Notes: generated by a model not told the origin, from the letters alone. Counted from the stretch's first letter, positions 42,659 through 53,202 are shown. The stretch: DNA of 64,000 bases from Sphingomonas sp. Leaf242 (GCF_001422045.1 NZ_LMLW01000009.1:310001-374000), one strand, 5' to 3'. Made by a program: numbers and translations.

Positions 42659-44647
42659 ATGTCTGCAATGTTCCGAATCACGCTGCCCGACGGTTCCGTC
42701 CGCGAGGTTGCGCCCGGGACTACCCCCGCGGATGTCGCCGCGGCGATCGGCCCGGGCCTCGCCAAGGCCGCGCTCGCCGCGCGTATCGACGGGCAGGTGC
42801 GAGACATCAACCGGCCGTTCGAGGGCGATACCGCACTCGCGCTGGTGACCGCACGCGACGAGGCGGATGCGCTCGAACTCGTCCGCCACGATCTCGCGCA
42901 CGTGATGGCCGAAGCGGTGCAGCACCTCTTTCCCGGCACGCAGATCACCTTCGGTCCTGCCACCGACGACGGCTTCTACTACGACTTCGCGCCGAAGGAT
43001 CGCCCGTTCACCGACGAGGACCTGCCCGCGATCGAAGCCGAGATGCGTGCGATCATCGCCCGGAACGAGCCGTTCCTGCGCGAGGTCTGGTCGCGCCAGC
43101 AGCTGATCGATCGCTGGACGCAGCAGGGCGAGAGCTTCAAGGCCGAATGGGCCGCCGAACTCCCCGAGGGCGAGGAACTGACGATCTACCGCCAGGGCGA
43201 GTGGCTCGACATGTGCCGCGGGCCCCACATGGCGTCGACCGGGAAGCTCGACCCCGCCGCGTTCAAGCTGACGCGCGTCAGCGGCGCCTATTGGCGTGGC
43301 GACCAGAAGAACGCGATGCTCTCCCGCATCTACGGCACCGGCTGGCTCAACAAGAAGCAACTCGACGCGCATCTGTTGCGGATCGAGGAAGCGGCCAAGC
43401 GCGACCATCGCCGTATCGCGCAGGAAATGGACCTGTTCCATCTCCAGTCCGAAGCGCAGGGCTCGGTGTTCTGGCATCCCAAGGGCTGGGTGATGTGGCG
43501 GCAGCTCGAGGCGTATATGCGCCGCAAGCTCGACGCCGCTGGCTATGCCGAGATCAAGACGCCGCAGTTGATGGACGCCAAGATGTGGGAGGCGTCGGGC
43601 CATTGGGGCAAGTTCCGCGAGAACATGTTCGTGGTCCCCGACGAGGTGCCGGGCATCGATCCGAACGCCCCCGTGCTGACCGGCAAGGGCGACTTGATGG
43701 CGCTCAAGCCGATGAACTGCCCCGCCCACGTCCAGGTCTTCCGCCAGGGGATCAAGTCGTACCGCGACCTGCCGCTGCGGCTCGCCGAGTTCGGCTGCTG
43801 CCACCGCAACGAGCCGCACGGCGCGCTGCACGGCATCATGCGCGTCCGCCAGTTTACGCAGGACGACGCGCACATCTTCTGCACGCCCGAGCAGATCGTC
43901 GCCGAGACGCGCGCATTCTGTGAGTTGCTAGACGCGGTGTACCGCGACCTGGGTTTTGCCGATTACATGGTGAAGCTTGCGTTGCGCCCCGACAATCGCG
44001 CCGGCGACGACGCGCTGTGGGATCGCGCCGAGGGCGATTTGCGCGAGGCGTTGACGCTTGCCGGGCTGATGGAGGATCGCTTTCAGTTCGAGGAGCTGCC
44101 GGGCGAGGGGGCGTTCTACGGTCCGAAGCTCGAATTCCACCTGACCGACGCGATCGGCCGGACGTGGCAGTGCGGCACGTTGCAGCTCGATTACGTGCTG
44201 CCCGAGCGACTCGACGCGTCGTACGTGGGCGCGGATGGCGAGCGGCATCGCCCGGTCATGCTTCACCGCGCGATCCTCGGCACGTTCGAGCGCTTCCTCG
44301 GCATCCTGATCGAGCATCATGCCGGTCGCTTCCCGCTCTGGCTCGCGCCGGTACAGGCGGTCGTCGCGACGATCGTCTCGGATGCCGACGAGTATGCCGA
44401 GCAGGTTGCGGCGAAGCTGAAGGCGGCCGGGATCCGCGTCGAAACCGACCTCCGCAACGAGAAGATCAACTACAAGGTGCGCGAGCACAGCCTCGCGAAG
44501 GTGCCGAACCTGCTGGTTGTCGGCAAGCGTGAGGCCGAGGAGGGCAAGGTCGCGCTGCGCATGCTCGGCAGCCAGGCACAAACCATCCTGACGCTCGACG
44601 AGGCGATCGCGCGTCTTGCGGTCGAGGCACGCGCACCCGATATGTGA
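42659..44647 (+). CDS. thrS: Threonyl-tRNA synthetase
   Basis: Attaches threonine to tRNA-Thr. The protein is 662 aa. N-terminal TGS and editing domains are present ([24 protein letters not shown]), and the catalytic core is class II with [44 protein letters not shown] and the zinc-binding Cys/His set. The anticodon-binding domain has [14 protein letters not shown] and [18 protein letters not shown]. The start is the ATG at 42659. It is upstream of infC, the common thrS-infC order. Confidence 0.98.
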   Translation: MSAMFRITLPDGSVREVAPGTTPADVAAAIGPGLAKAALAARIDGQVRDINRPFEGDTALALVTARDEADALELVRHDLAHVMAEAVQHLFPGTQITFGPATDDGFYYDFAPKDRPFTDEDLPAIEAEMRAIIARNEPFLREVWSRQQLIDRWTQQGESFKAEWAAELPEGEELTIYRQGEWLDMCRGPHMASTGKLDPAAFKLTRVSGAYWRGDQKNAMLSRIYGTGWLNKKQLDAHLLRIEEAAKRDHRRIAQEMDLFHLQSEAQGSVFWHPKGWVMWRQLEAYMRRKLDAAGYAEIKTPQLMDAKMWEASGHWGKFRENMFVVPDEVPGIDPNAPVLTGKGDLMALKPMNCPAHVQVFRQGIKSYRDLPLRLAEFGCCHRNEPHGALHGIMRVRQFTQDDAHIFCTPEQIVAETRAFCELLDAVYRDLGFADYMVKLALRPDNRAGDDALWDRAEGDLREALTLAGLMEDRFQFEELPGEGAFYGPKLEFHLTDAIGRTWQCGTLQLDYVLPERLDASYVGADGERHRPVMLHRAILGTFERFLGILIEHHAGRFPLWLAPVQAVVATIVSDADEYAEQVAAKLKAAGIRVETDLRNEKINYKVREHSLAKVPNLLVVGKREAEEGKVALRMLGSQAQTILTLDEAIARLAVEARAPDM

Positions 44648-44741
44648 TCCAACGGGGCCGGCTATTCGCCATCTGTTCGGGCGGGCGTTTCTGCGCTATA
44701 GACTGGCCCAAATATTGTCTGAAACTTCAGGAGCAACCCCC

Positions 44742-45287
44742 ATACGTCCTCCCACGATACGCCGGCCGATGCAGACGCCCGCAATGAACGGCCCGCGATT
44801 CAACGAATTCATCCAGAGCCAGAAGGTCCGCGTGATCGATCACGAGGGCGAGAATCTGGGCGTGATGTACACGCGCGAAGCGATCGAGCAGGCAGCCGAG
44901 CATGGCCTCGACCTGGTCGAAGTGTCGCCTAACGCCGATCCACCCGTCGCCAAGTTCCTCGATGTCGGCAAGTTCAAGTACGAGGCGCAGAAGAAGGCGA
45001 ACCTCGCACGCAAGTCGCAGAAGACGCAGGAGATCAAGGAGATCAAGATGCGTCCGAACATCGACGACCATGACTACGACACGAAGATGAAGAAGGTGAA
45101 CGACTTCATCGGCGAGGGCGACAAGGTCAAGATCACGTTGCGATTCCGCGGTCGTGAACTCAGCCATGGGCAGCTCGGCATGAATTTGTTGAAGCGTGTC
45201 CAGGACGACGTCGCGGAGATCGCCAAGATCGAGGCGTATCCGCGCATGGAAGGCCGCCAGATGCTGATGGTGCTCGCACCGAAGTAA
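44742..45287 (+). CDS. infC: Translation initiation factor IF-3 (probable AUA start)
   Basis: Prevents premature subunit joining and checks the start codon. Family blocks are [79 protein letters not shown] and [15 protein letters not shown] place the start at ATA 44742 (181 aa), because a strong AGGAG lies 8 bases before it and no ATG is nearby; a second ATA is at 44757 and the first ATG is at 44769, 35 bases from AGGAG. E. coli infC uses AUU, which lets IF-3 repress itself; AUA would do the same. If ATG 44769 is used, the protein is 172 aa. Confidence 0.93.
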   Translation: MRPPTIRRPMQTPAMNGPRFNEFIQSQKVRVIDHEGENLGVMYTREAIEQAAEHGLDLVEVSPNADPPVAKFLDVGKFKYEAQKKANLARKSQKTQEIKEIKMRPNIDDHDYDTKMKKVNDFIGEGDKVKITLRFRGRELSHGQLGMNLLKRVQDDVAEIAKIEAYPRMEGRQMLMVLAPK

Positions 45288-45324
45288 CTGCGCGGCGGCT
45301 TCTTGCCGCGACGATGTGAAGTAT

Positions 45325-45366
45325 GAAAGGCTGGTTGGTCCCAACGGACTGGCCGGCCTTTTTGTT
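45325..45366 (+). terminator. Probable rho-independent terminator after infC
   Basis: AAAGGCTGGTTGG-TCCCAACGGA-CTGGCCGGCCTTTTT: GC-rich inverted stem followed by five T bases, about 40 bases past the infC stop. Confidence 0.7.
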
Positions 45367-45751
45367 GTCTGCAATTCCTCCGGGCACGTATCGGTCGGGC
45401 GACGGGAGCGTCCAGCTGGTCGCCATCGCGGCGATTCGCAGGGCCGGGGTCAAGGCCGCACCCATGTTTCGCTGCCAAACATATCGTGTGCTGCCTGTCA
45501 CCTGCGGCGGCCTCGAGGCGGGGCGTCAGTCTGCTCCGAGCTCGCTGGTAACGGCATGTAACGCCGCCGGACAAAACGTTGCAATTTGAAACTAGGGTTT
45601 GGCCGCTGCCGCGGTGTGGCGGTTTGGAGACACGATCTTCGAAAATCTATTTCCGTCTGCGGAAATTACTAGACGCGCAGGGCGTAATCTCTCTACCAAT
45701 GCTCCAAACCATAAGTTCGAAAACATTCGAACACATCAGGAGAGAGTGCCG
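45367..45751. other. Intergenic region ahead of the TonB receptor, no gene seen
   Basis: Between the infC terminator and the receptor start. Short open frames here look random. The last 40 bases contain a palindrome GTTCGAAAACATTCGAAC (45715-45732) and then the ribosome site CAGGAGAG; the receptor promoter should lie in this region. Confidence 0.6.
45715..45732. promoter_or_regulatory. Palindrome in the TonB receptor leader
   Basis: GTTCGAA-AACA-TTCGAAC is a perfect inverted repeat of 7 bases per arm, 20 bases before the start codon. It could be an operator or a small mRNA hairpin. It is not the alphaproteobacterial LexA direct-repeat form. Confidence 0.4.
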
Positions 45752-48670
45752 ATGCGTATGATCGCATATCTGTTGTCCGCTGCTGCGACCGCGGCCATTG
45801 TAACACCGGCACTCGCGCAGCAGTCGACCTCGACAGTCGAGGCGCAGGCCACGCCATCGCAGGGAACGGCGAACGCATCGGTCGCAGGCCAGACCAATGC
45901 GGCGACGGATGCTGACACGACGCGTGCGGCCAGCGCGGCAACCGATGCCGACGCCGGGGTCAATGCGAACGACATCGTGATTACCGCGACCCGCCGCTCC
46001 GAGCGTCTGTCGAACGTACCGATCGCGGTCTCGGCAGTCGGTCAGGAAGCGTTGCAGAATTCCGGCGGCAGCGACATCCGCTCGCTCAACCAGCTCGCGC
46101 CCTCGCTGCTCATCTCGTCGACCGGTAACGAATCGAACGCGTCCGCGCGTATTCGCGGAATCGGTACGGTCGGCGACAATCCCGGCCTCGAAAGCTCGGT
46201 CGCGGTCTTCATCGATGGCGTCTACCGCAGCCGCACCGGCGTCGGCCTCAACGAACTGGGCGAGATCGACCGCGTCGAGGTTCTGCGCGGCCCGCAAGGC
46301 ACGCTGTTCGGTCGCAACGCCTCGGCGGGTCTCATCAACATCATAACCCGCTCGCCCGAGTTCGACTGGCACGGCAACGCCGAGGCGACCTATGGCAATT
46401 ACGATCAGAAGCGCCTCGCTGGCGGCATCACCGGTCCGCTGATCGCCGACAAGCTCGCCTTCCGCGTCGACGGCGTCTTTGTGAAGCGCGACGGTTTCTA
46501 CAAGAACGTCACGGCGGCGAACGGCAGCGAAAGCCGCGTCAACGACCGTGATCGCTATTTCGTCCGCGGGCAGCTGCTGTTCAAGCCGACCGAGACCTTG
46601 AGCTTCCGCCTGATCGGCGACTATTCGCACCGCAAGGAAAGCTGCTGCGGTGCGGTCTATTACAACCAGGTCGAAACGACCGACCCTACGCCGAACGCGG
46701 CGGGCGTCGCGCCGTTCTTCGGAACGGTCAACGCGGATGGCGCGGTGGTCAACAACGCCACCAACCGCATCGTCGATATCCTGCGTCGGCAGGGCGCGGC
46801 GTTCCCGCTGGCCGGCAATAGGCCCGATCCGTTCAACCGCGATGTCGCGATCACGCCGGGTCAGACGTTCCGGAATACGACCAAGGATTATGGCGGCTCG
46901 TTGCAGGCCGATTGGGATCTCGGCGGCGCCACGCTGACGTCGATCACGTCGTATCGCCAGTACAAGTCGGGCAATGCCGGCGATGTCGATTACACTAACG
47001 TCGACCTCACGCACCGCGCGGGCGACGGCAACGCGTACCGCCAGTTCAAGACCTTCACGCAGGAAGCGCGCCTGCAGGGCTCGCTGTTCAACGATAAGCT
47101 CGACTGGCTGGTCGGCGGCTTCTACTCGAACGAGAAGCTGAAGCTGGTCGATAACGTCGTCTTCGGCGCGCAATACGGGCAATTCGCTGCCTGCCGCCTC
47201 GTCGCGACGGTCAGCCCGGTTGCCGCGCTCCAGAACCAGAACAATCCGGGCTGCATGAGCGCCGCTGGACGCGCAACGATTGGCGGCGCCTTTGGCCCGG
47301 CAGGTGGCCTGATCACGTCGGCACTCGATCGTCTGACCGGCGGTCCAGGACTTGGCGGCGGCGTGAACAACGTTGGCGACTCGGGCTCGATCTATCGCCA
47401 GAAGAGCGAGAACTATGCGTTCTTCACGCACAACATCCTGCATCTGACCGATACGTTGTCGCTGACCGGTGGTCTGCGCTACACGCACGAAACGAAGAAG
47501 TTCAACGCCAAGTTCAACAACAACAACACCGTCTGCCCGATCCAGCAGGCGGCACTCGCGCCGCTGACGCTGACGCAGAGCGGCGCTACGGGGTTCGCGC
47601 AGGGCATCGTCACGCTGACCTGCACGGGTAACTCCAGCCCCGCGCTGAACGCCTTGAACCTGAACGACAGCTTCGGCGACGGCGAATTCACCGGCACCGC
47701 GGTCCTGTCGTGGAAGCCGTTCACCAAGTTGCTCACCTACGCATCGTACGCGAAGGGCTACAAGGCGGGTGGCTACAACCTCGATCGCTCGGATCTGGGT
47801 GGCGTCAACGGCGTGCTCTCGCCGCGTAGCAACGCCGATGCGTCTGGCCTGCGCTTCAATGCCGAGAAGGTGAACAATTACGAGATCGGCGCGAAGTTCA
47901 ACACGCGTGGTTTCACCTTCAATGTCGCCGCGTTCCGTGAAGAGTTCACCGACTTCCAGCTCAACACCTTCAACGGCTCGATCTTCGTCGTTCAGAACAT
48001 CGAGGCGTGTAAGGACAATCTCAACGGGCTCGACAGGGACAACGGCTTCAACCCGGTTACTGGCGCGCAGACCGGGACATGCCCGACCAACCGATCGAAG
48101 AAGCCTGGCGTGATCTCGCAGGGCGTCGAGCTGGAAGCGACGATGTCGCCGATCAAGCAGGTCACGTTCACCGCGGGCTACACCTATGCCGACACGCATT
48201 TCCGCAAGAACCTGATCGGCAGCTCGACGACCGGCGAAGCGCTCGATCGCGCACTCTTCCTGCTCCCGGGCAGCCAGCTGTCGAACGCACCCAAGAACGT
48301 CGTCACCACGTCGTTTGCCTGGACTCCGGATATCGGTGCTAACGGCATGTCGGGCCTGTTCTACGTCGATAGCCGCCTGTCATCCGACTATAATACGGGA
48401 TCGGACTTGGCCCCGGAGAAGAAGCAGGACGGCTTCGCGGTGGTCAACGCGCGCGTAGGCTTGCGCGGCAAGGACCAGGTCTGGGCGCTCGAATTCTGGG
48501 CGCAGAACGTGTTCAACAAGAACTACATCCAGGTGGCGTTCAACACGCCGTTCCAGGGTGCGGGATCGTCGGCCAACGTTGCAGCCTATGGCGGCACCGG
48601 CAACGCGCTCTACTCGGCATTCCTCGCTGAGCCCCGTACCTACGGCCTGACGCTGCGCTCGCGCTTCTGA
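45752..48670 (+). CDS. TonB-dependent outer-membrane receptor
   Basis: A 972-aa receptor. It has a signal peptide (MRMIAYLLSAAATAAIVTPALAQ), an Ala/Thr-rich linker to about residue 65, a TonB-box-like segment (NDIVITATRRSERL), a plug domain (VPIAVSAVGQEALQNSGG to GRNASAGLINIITRSP) and a 22-strand-type barrel ending in aromatic RSRF at the outer-membrane end. The start is the ATG at 45752 with AGGAGAG before it. The plug resembles receptors of the ITATRR/FecA-CirA group in sphingomonads, many of which take up plant or polymer degradation products. The ligand is not known. Confidence 0.95.
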   Translation: MRMIAYLLSAAATAAIVTPALAQQSTSTVEAQATPSQGTANASVAGQTNAATDADTTRAASAATDADAGVNANDIVITATRRSERLSNVPIAVSAVGQEALQNSGGSDIRSLNQLAPSLLISSTGNESNASARIRGIGTVGDNPGLESSVAVFIDGVYRSRTGVGLNELGEIDRVEVLRGPQGTLFGRNASAGLINIITRSPEFDWHGNAEATYGNYDQKRLAGGITGPLIADKLAFRVDGVFVKRDGFYKNVTAANGSESRVNDRDRYFVRGQLLFKPTETLSFRLIGDYSHRKESCCGAVYYNQVETTDPTPNAAGVAPFFGTVNADGAVVNNATNRIVDILRRQGAAFPLAGNRPDPFNRDVAITPGQTFRNTTKDYGGSLQADWDLGGATLTSITSYRQYKSGNAGDVDYTNVDLTHRAGDGNAYRQFKTFTQEARLQGSLFNDKLDWLVGGFYSNEKLKLVDNVVFGAQYGQFAACRLVATVSPVAALQNQNNPGCMSAAGRATIGGAFGPAGGLITSALDRLTGGPGLGGGVNNVGDSGSIYRQKSENYAFFTHNILHLTDTLSLTGGLRYTHETKKFNAKFNNNNTVCPIQQAALAPLTLTQSGATGFAQGIVTLTCTGNSSPALNALNLNDSFGDGEFTGTAVLSWKPFTKLLTYASYAKGYKAGGYNLDRSDLGGVNGVLSPRSNADASGLRFNAEKVNNYEIGAKFNTRGFTFNVAAFREEFTDFQLNTFNGSIFVVQNIEACKDNLNGLDRDNGFNPVTGAQTGTCPTNRSKKPGVISQGVELEATMSPIKQVTFTAGYTYADTHFRKNLIGSSTTGEALDRALFLLPGSQLSNAPKNVVTTSFAWTPDIGANGMSGLFYVDSRLSSDYNTGSDLAPEKKQDGFAVVNARVGLRGKDQVWALEFWAQNVFNKNYIQVAFNTPFQGAGSSANVAAYGGTGNALYSAFLAEPRTYGLTLRSRF

Positions 48671-48692
48671 TCGGGAAAAAACGCGTAACGAA

Positions 48693-48728
48693 AAGCCGGT
48701 CTGCACTTCGGTGCAGGCCGACTTCTTC
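48693..48728 (+). terminator. Rho-independent terminator after TonB receptor
   Basis: AGCCGGTCTGCAC-TTCG-GTGCAGGCCGACTTCTTC: stem with UUCG tetraloop 25-50 bases past the stop. Confidence 0.8.
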
Positions 48729-48740
48729 GTGTTCCTCTTC

Positions 48741-48835
48741 GTCATTCCCGCGGAGGCGGGAACCCAGACTGGCAAACCCTGCGGTAGCATCGCGAACGTT
48801 TGAGAATATGGGTCCCCGCCTGCGCGGGGATGACC
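48741..48835. repeat. Palindromic element, type D-like
   Basis: GTCATTCCCGCGGAGGCGGGA-ACCCAGACT and GGGTCCCCGCCTGCGCGGGGATGAC, inverted, with a longer centre (about 45 bases) than other type D copies. Confidence 0.82.
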
Positions 48836-48850
48836 AAGCATGCGTAGCGG

Positions 48851-51598
48851 CTAGGCCGCCAGATCGATTTCTTCGCCCGCCGCGGCCGCCAGCAACCGTC
48901 GCTCCAGCGTCCTCAACCGCGCGGGCTGCGTGATCCGGTCGCCCGTCAGGTCGGTGATGTAGAACGTATCGACCGCGCGCTCGCCGTACGTCGCGACATG
49001 CGCGGAGTGGATTGTCACCTTCGACTGGAACAGCGCGTTGGCGAGCTGGTTGAGTAGGGCCGGCCGGTCTCGCGCATTGACCTCGACCACCGTGAACCGG
49101 TTCGACGCCTTGTTGTCGACCAGCGCATTCGGGACGATGTCGAACGCCTCCGCGCGCGTGCGCGGCAGGGGCTTGGCCACCAGTCGGTCGGCTAGCTTGC
49201 CACGGTTGGCGAGCGCGTCCTCGATCGCGGTTTTCAGTCGCGAAAGCTGACCGGACTCGTCGAACGGCCGCCCGAACGGGTCCTGGACGAGGAAATTATC
49301 GATCGCCATGCCGTCACGTGTCGTGTGGATGCGCGCATCGATGATGTTGCCGCCCGCGACGTGGATCGCGCCGGCGATACGGTAAAACAGCCCGGGATGA
49401 TCCGCCGCGTAGATCGTTACCAAGGTCGCGCCCCGCCCCGGATAGACATGCGCGTCGATCGCCAGCTGAGCCTCGCCGGTGGCGGCGAGGAAGCGCGCGT
49501 TGTGCGCGAGCACGTCCTCGGGCTCGGCGATCCAATACGCTTCGGGCAGGCGGTGGACGAGCGTCGCGAAACTGTCCGCGTCCCAACCGAGCGCATCACG
49601 CAGATGCTCCTGCTTGGCGGCGATCCGCTCGGCCCGCCCCTTTTGCTTGTGACCGAGGCGCAGGACTTCCTCCGCGGCTTCGTACAGATCGCCGAGCAAC
49701 TGGCGCTTCCAGCCGTTCCACACCCCAGGCCCGACCGCGCGGATATCGACGATCGTTAGCGTCAGCAGCAGGCGGAGGCGTTCCGGGCTCTGCACCACGT
49801 CGCAGAAATCGAGGATCGTCTTGAAGTCGCTGAGATCGCGCTTGAACGCGGTCGCCGACATCAGCAAATGCCATCGCACCAGCCACGCGACCGTTTCGGT
49901 CTCCGCCGGGGTCAGTCCGAAGCGCGGGCATAGTCGCTGCGCCACCTCCGCACCGAGGATCGAGTGATCGCCGCCACGTCCCTTGGCGATGTCGTGGAGC
50001 AGCACCGCAACATACAGCGCACGCCTCGACACGATCTGTTCGAAGATCGCGCTGGCAAGCGGATGATCCTCCTTGAGCACGCCGCTCTCGATCCGCGCGA
50101 GCAGGCCGATCGCGCGAATGGTGTGCTCGTCGACCGTGTAGTGATGGTACATGTCGAACTGCATCTGCGCGACGACACGCGCGAAATCGGGCACGAACCG
50201 GCCGAACACGCCCGCCTCGTTCATCCACCTGAGCACGAGTTCGGGATCGCGCGGCGAGGTCAGCACGTCGAGGAACAGCGCGTTTGCGGTCGGGCTGGTG
50301 CGAACGTCGTCAACCAGTTTAGCGTCACGCGCGGCTGCGCGCATCGCCAGCGGGTGGATCTCGACGCCGTGCTTGTCGGCGAGCTGGAAGATCTCGATCA
50401 GCCGTTCGGGATCGGCCTGGAAAAAATCGTCGCTAGGCAGCGCCAACCGTCCGCGATCGAGCACGAAGCCATTGAGCTTCCGCGGCGAACGGCGGATCGT
50501 CGGCAATCCGAAGCGCCGGCCGCGTGCCGCGAACTTCTCGTCGAGATGCGCGAGGAAGACGCCGCTAAGCGTGCCGACGGTCTTCGCCTGCAGGAAGTAA
50601 AACTGCATGAACCGCTCGACCTTCGACTTGCCGGGCCGATCCGAGAATCGCATCCGGTCGGCGATCTCGCGTTGCAGGTCGAACGTCAGCCGGTCCTCGG
50701 CGCGGCCGGTAATGCTGTGCAGGTGGCAGCGTACCGCCTGGAAGAAATTGTCGGCGCGGTGGAACAGGCGATATTCGGCCTTGGTGAACAGCCCGACCCC
50801 AACCAGTTCGGCGGCGCGCTGGACGTCGTAGATGTATTTGCCGATCCAGAACAACGCGTGGAGATCGCGCAAGCCGCCCTTGCCCTCTTTGACGTTGGGC
50901 TCGACGACATAGCGCGTGTCGCCCATCTTGCGGTGTCGCGCGTCGCGCTCGGCGAGCTTGTCGGCGATGAAGGTGCGCGCGGTGTCCGCTTGGACCTCGG
51001 TCTTGAAGCGGTGCGACGCCTGTTCGTAAAGCTCGGTATCGCCGCAGACGTAGCGCGCTTCGAGCAGCGCGGTGCGGACGGTGACGTCGCTCTTGGCCTG
51101 ACGGACCATCTCGTCGAGCGAGCGGCTGGACTGGCCAAGCTTCAGCCCGAGATCCCACAGCGCGTACAGCATCGATTCGATCACGCGCTCGGCCCAGGGC
51201 GTCTGCTTGCCGGGGGTGAGAAAGCCGATGTCGACGTCCGAATGCGGCGCCATTTCCGCACGGCCATAGCCACCGACCGCGATCAGCGTGAGGCGCTCGC
51301 CGATCGTTGGATTGGACAGCGGGTACAGCCGCTGCGTGGTGAAATCGAACAGGATGCGGAGTAGAGCGTCGATCAGGTACGCCTGCGCACTCGATGCTTC
51401 CAATCCGCGCGAGGGGTGTTCGACGAGACGGCGTTCGACCTCAACCCGACCCTTTTCCAGCGCGGCTTTCAGCAGGGCAGTTGCATCGCGGCGAAGCGCG
51501 GTGGGATCGACGCCTTCCAAGGCGGCAATCGTTTCGGCGACGGCGCGGCGATCGATGATCGTGCGACGGTTGGGGAGGTGATCGAAGCGGCCGGACAT
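48851..51598 (-). CDS. glnD: PII uridylyltransferase / uridylyl-removing enzyme (GlnD)
   Basis: Senses glutamine and modifies PII proteins. The protein is 915 aa from ATG 51598. Nucleotidyltransferase domain: AVGGYGRAEMAPHSDVDIGFL (GG-x-R-x-E and SDxD active site). HD domain: YHHYTVDEHTIRAIGLL, VAVLLHDIAKGRGGDHSILGAEVA. Two C-terminal ACT domains: VTIYAADHPGLFYRIAGAIHVAGGNIIDARIHTT and VVEVNARDRPALLNQLANALF. Longer upstream frame is not family-like. Divergent from hom. Confidence 0.96.
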   Translation of the reverse strand: MSGRFDHLPNRRTIIDRRAVAETIAALEGVDPTALRRDATALLKAALEKGRVEVERRLVEHPSRGLEASSAQAYLIDALLRILFDFTTQRLYPLSNPTIGERLTLIAVGGYGRAEMAPHSDVDIGFLTPGKQTPWAERVIESMLYALWDLGLKLGQSSRSLDEMVRQAKSDVTVRTALLEARYVCGDTELYEQASHRFKTEVQADTARTFIADKLAERDARHRKMGDTRYVVEPNVKEGKGGLRDLHALFWIGKYIYDVQRAAELVGVGLFTKAEYRLFHRADNFFQAVRCHLHSITGRAEDRLTFDLQREIADRMRFSDRPGKSKVERFMQFYFLQAKTVGTLSGVFLAHLDEKFAARGRRFGLPTIRRSPRKLNGFVLDRGRLALPSDDFFQADPERLIEIFQLADKHGVEIHPLAMRAAARDAKLVDDVRTSPTANALFLDVLTSPRDPELVLRWMNEAGVFGRFVPDFARVVAQMQFDMYHHYTVDEHTIRAIGLLARIESGVLKEDHPLASAIFEQIVSRRALYVAVLLHDIAKGRGGDHSILGAEVAQRLCPRFGLTPAETETVAWLVRWHLLMSATAFKRDLSDFKTILDFCDVVQSPERLRLLLTLTIVDIRAVGPGVWNGWKRQLLGDLYEAAEEVLRLGHKQKGRAERIAAKQEHLRDALGWDADSFATLVHRLPEAYWIAEPEDVLAHNARFLAATGEAQLAIDAHVYPGRGATLVTIYAADHPGLFYRIAGAIHVAGGNIIDARIHTTRDGMAIDNFLVQDPFGRPFDESGQLSRLKTAIEDALANRGKLADRLVAKPLPRTRAEAFDIVPNALVDNKASNRFTVVEVNARDRPALLNQLANALFQSKVTIHSAHVATYGERAVDTFYITDLTGDRITQPARLRTLERRLLAAAAGEEIDLAA

Positions 51599-51689
51599 GA
51601 CGCCCAGATAGGGGCGCCGCGCGCGTGCGTCATCAGGATTGCGCAAACGCCCGCCGAAACGTAACCGGACGCGCGAGTGGAGGACGAAA

Positions 51690-52979
51690 ATGAGCGAACC
51701 ATTGCGCGTAGCCCTTGCGGGGCTGGGAACCGTCGGCGGCGGTGTGATCCGATTGCTGGATGCGAACCGCGAGTTGATTGCCAAGCGGGCCGGCCGGCAG
51801 ATTGAGATCGTCGCGGTTTCCGCGCGAGATCGCGGCAAGGATCGCGGCGTCGACCTGTCGCGGTTCGCGTGGGTCGACGATACGACCGCACTGGCGAAAC
51901 AGCCGGGTGCGGATGTCGTGGTCGAGCTGATCGGCGGATCGGACGGCCCCGCGTTGACCTTGGCGCGCAGCACGCTGGCGGCCGGGCGTAACTTCGTCAC
52001 CGCGAACAAGGCGATGATCGCGCATCACGGGCTCGAACTTGCGCAAGCGGCAGAGGGCGCCGGGGTCGCGTTGAAGTTCGAGGCAGCGGTCGCGGGCGGC
52101 ATTCCGGTCATCAAGGGGCTGCGGGAAGGCGCTGCGGCCAACGAGATCGCTCGCGTGTACGGCATCCTCAACGGCACCTGCAATTTCATCCTGTCGAAGA
52201 TGGAATCGGAAGGCCGCGACTTCGCCGAGGTGCTGGCCGAGGCCCAGGCCCTCGGGTTCGCCGAATCCGATCCAAGCTTCGACATCGACGGCGTCGACGC
52301 GGCGCACAAGCTGTCGATCCTGGCCGCGGTCGCGTTTGGCACGCAGCCCGCGTTCGATGACGTCGCGATCAGTGGCATCCGGCATCTGCTCGGCGCGGAT
52401 ATCGCCGAGGCGGCGGCGCTAGGATATCGCGTGCGACTGCTGGGGCTGGCGGAAGCGGGCGCGGACGGACTGTTCCAGCGCGTCCATCCGCATCTGGTGC
52501 CGATCGATCATCCGCTGGCGCACGTCACCGGGTCGCTGAACGCGGTCGTGGCGGAGGGCAATTTCGTCGGCCGGTTGCTGTTCCAAGGTGCAGGCGCCGG
52601 CGATGGCCCGACCGCGAGCGCCGTGGTCGCCGACCTGATCGACATCGCCCGCGGCGAGTTCGGGCCTCCGTTCGCGATGCCGGTGGTCTCGCTCACGGCG
52701 GCACCCAAGGCGGACAGTGGCGAGCGACGTGGCCGCGCGTATCTCCGTTTCACTGTCGCGGACCGGGTCGGCGTGCTGGCGGAGATCGCAGCGGCGATGC
52801 GCGACGCGGGTGTCTCGATCGAGAGCCTGATCCAGCGTGGGGCGATCGCGGATGGCAGCGTGCTGGTGGCGATCGTCACGCACGAAAGCCCGGAACGCTC
52901 GATCGCGCAAGCACTGGAGAAACTGCGCGGGTCGCAGAGTCTCGTGGGCCAGCCGATGTGGATGCATATTCTGGATTGA
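51690..52979 (+). CDS. hom: Homoserine dehydrogenase
   Basis: Reduces aspartate semialdehyde to homoserine. The protein is 429 aa. NAD(P) binding is at VALAGLGTVGGGVIRLL, the catalytic domain shows VTANKAMIAHHG (conserved Lys), EAAVAGGIPVIKGLREG, GILNGTCNFILSKME and LGFAESDPSFDIDGVDAAHKL. A C-terminal ACT domain (LRFTVADRVGVLAEIAAAMRDAGVSIESLIQRG) is present for feedback control by threonine. The start is the ATG at 51690 with GGAGGA upstream. It is divergent from glnD. Confidence 0.97.
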   Translation: MSEPLRVALAGLGTVGGGVIRLLDANRELIAKRAGRQIEIVAVSARDRGKDRGVDLSRFAWVDDTTALAKQPGADVVVELIGGSDGPALTLARSTLAAGRNFVTANKAMIAHHGLELAQAAEGAGVALKFEAAVAGGIPVIKGLREGAAANEIARVYGILNGTCNFILSKMESEGRDFAEVLAEAQALGFAESDPSFDIDGVDAAHKLSILAAVAFGTQPAFDDVAISGIRHLLGADIAEAAALGYRVRLLGLAEAGADGLFQRVHPHLVPIDHPLAHVTGSLNAVVAEGNFVGRLLFQGAGAGDGPTASAVVADLIDIARGEFGPPFAMPVVSLTAAPKADSGERRGRAYLRFTVADRVGVLAEIAAAMRDAGVSIESLIQRGAIADGSVLVAIVTHESPERSIAQALEKLRGSQSLVGQPMWMHILD

Positions 52980-53021
52980 GGGGAGGGGGCCGGTAATGAC
53001 CGCCACGCCCGCCTAAAGGCT

Positions 53022-53124
53022 ACCACCCCGGCGGAGGCCGGAACCCAATCGGAAAGGTCGCGGTAGCGGCCATGCGCCTCGTTACTGACGCCCCCCAATT
53101 GAGCCCCGGCCTTCGCCGGGGTGG
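53022..53124. repeat. Palindromic element, type A
   Basis: ACCACCCCGGCGGAGGCCGG-AACCCAATCGG and CCCAATTGAGCCCCGG-CCTTCGCCGGGGTGG, slightly diverged. Confidence 0.88.
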
Positions 53125-53147
53125 AGGACAACTACGCAACCTCCTCC

Positions 53148-53202
53148 TTGTTCTCCCGCGACGGCGGGAGTCCAGACTGGGTCCCCGCCTTCGCGGGGCA
53201 AC
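53148..53202. repeat. Palindromic element, type D
   Basis: TTGTTCTCCCGCGACGGCGGGA-GTCCAGACTGGG-TCCCCGCCTTCGCGGGGCAACA, 24 bases past a type A element. Confidence 0.85.

Noticed and set aside
45323..45589. 88-codon open frame after infC
   Set aside because: It begins inside the terminator hairpin, has no ribosome site and a random-looking composition.
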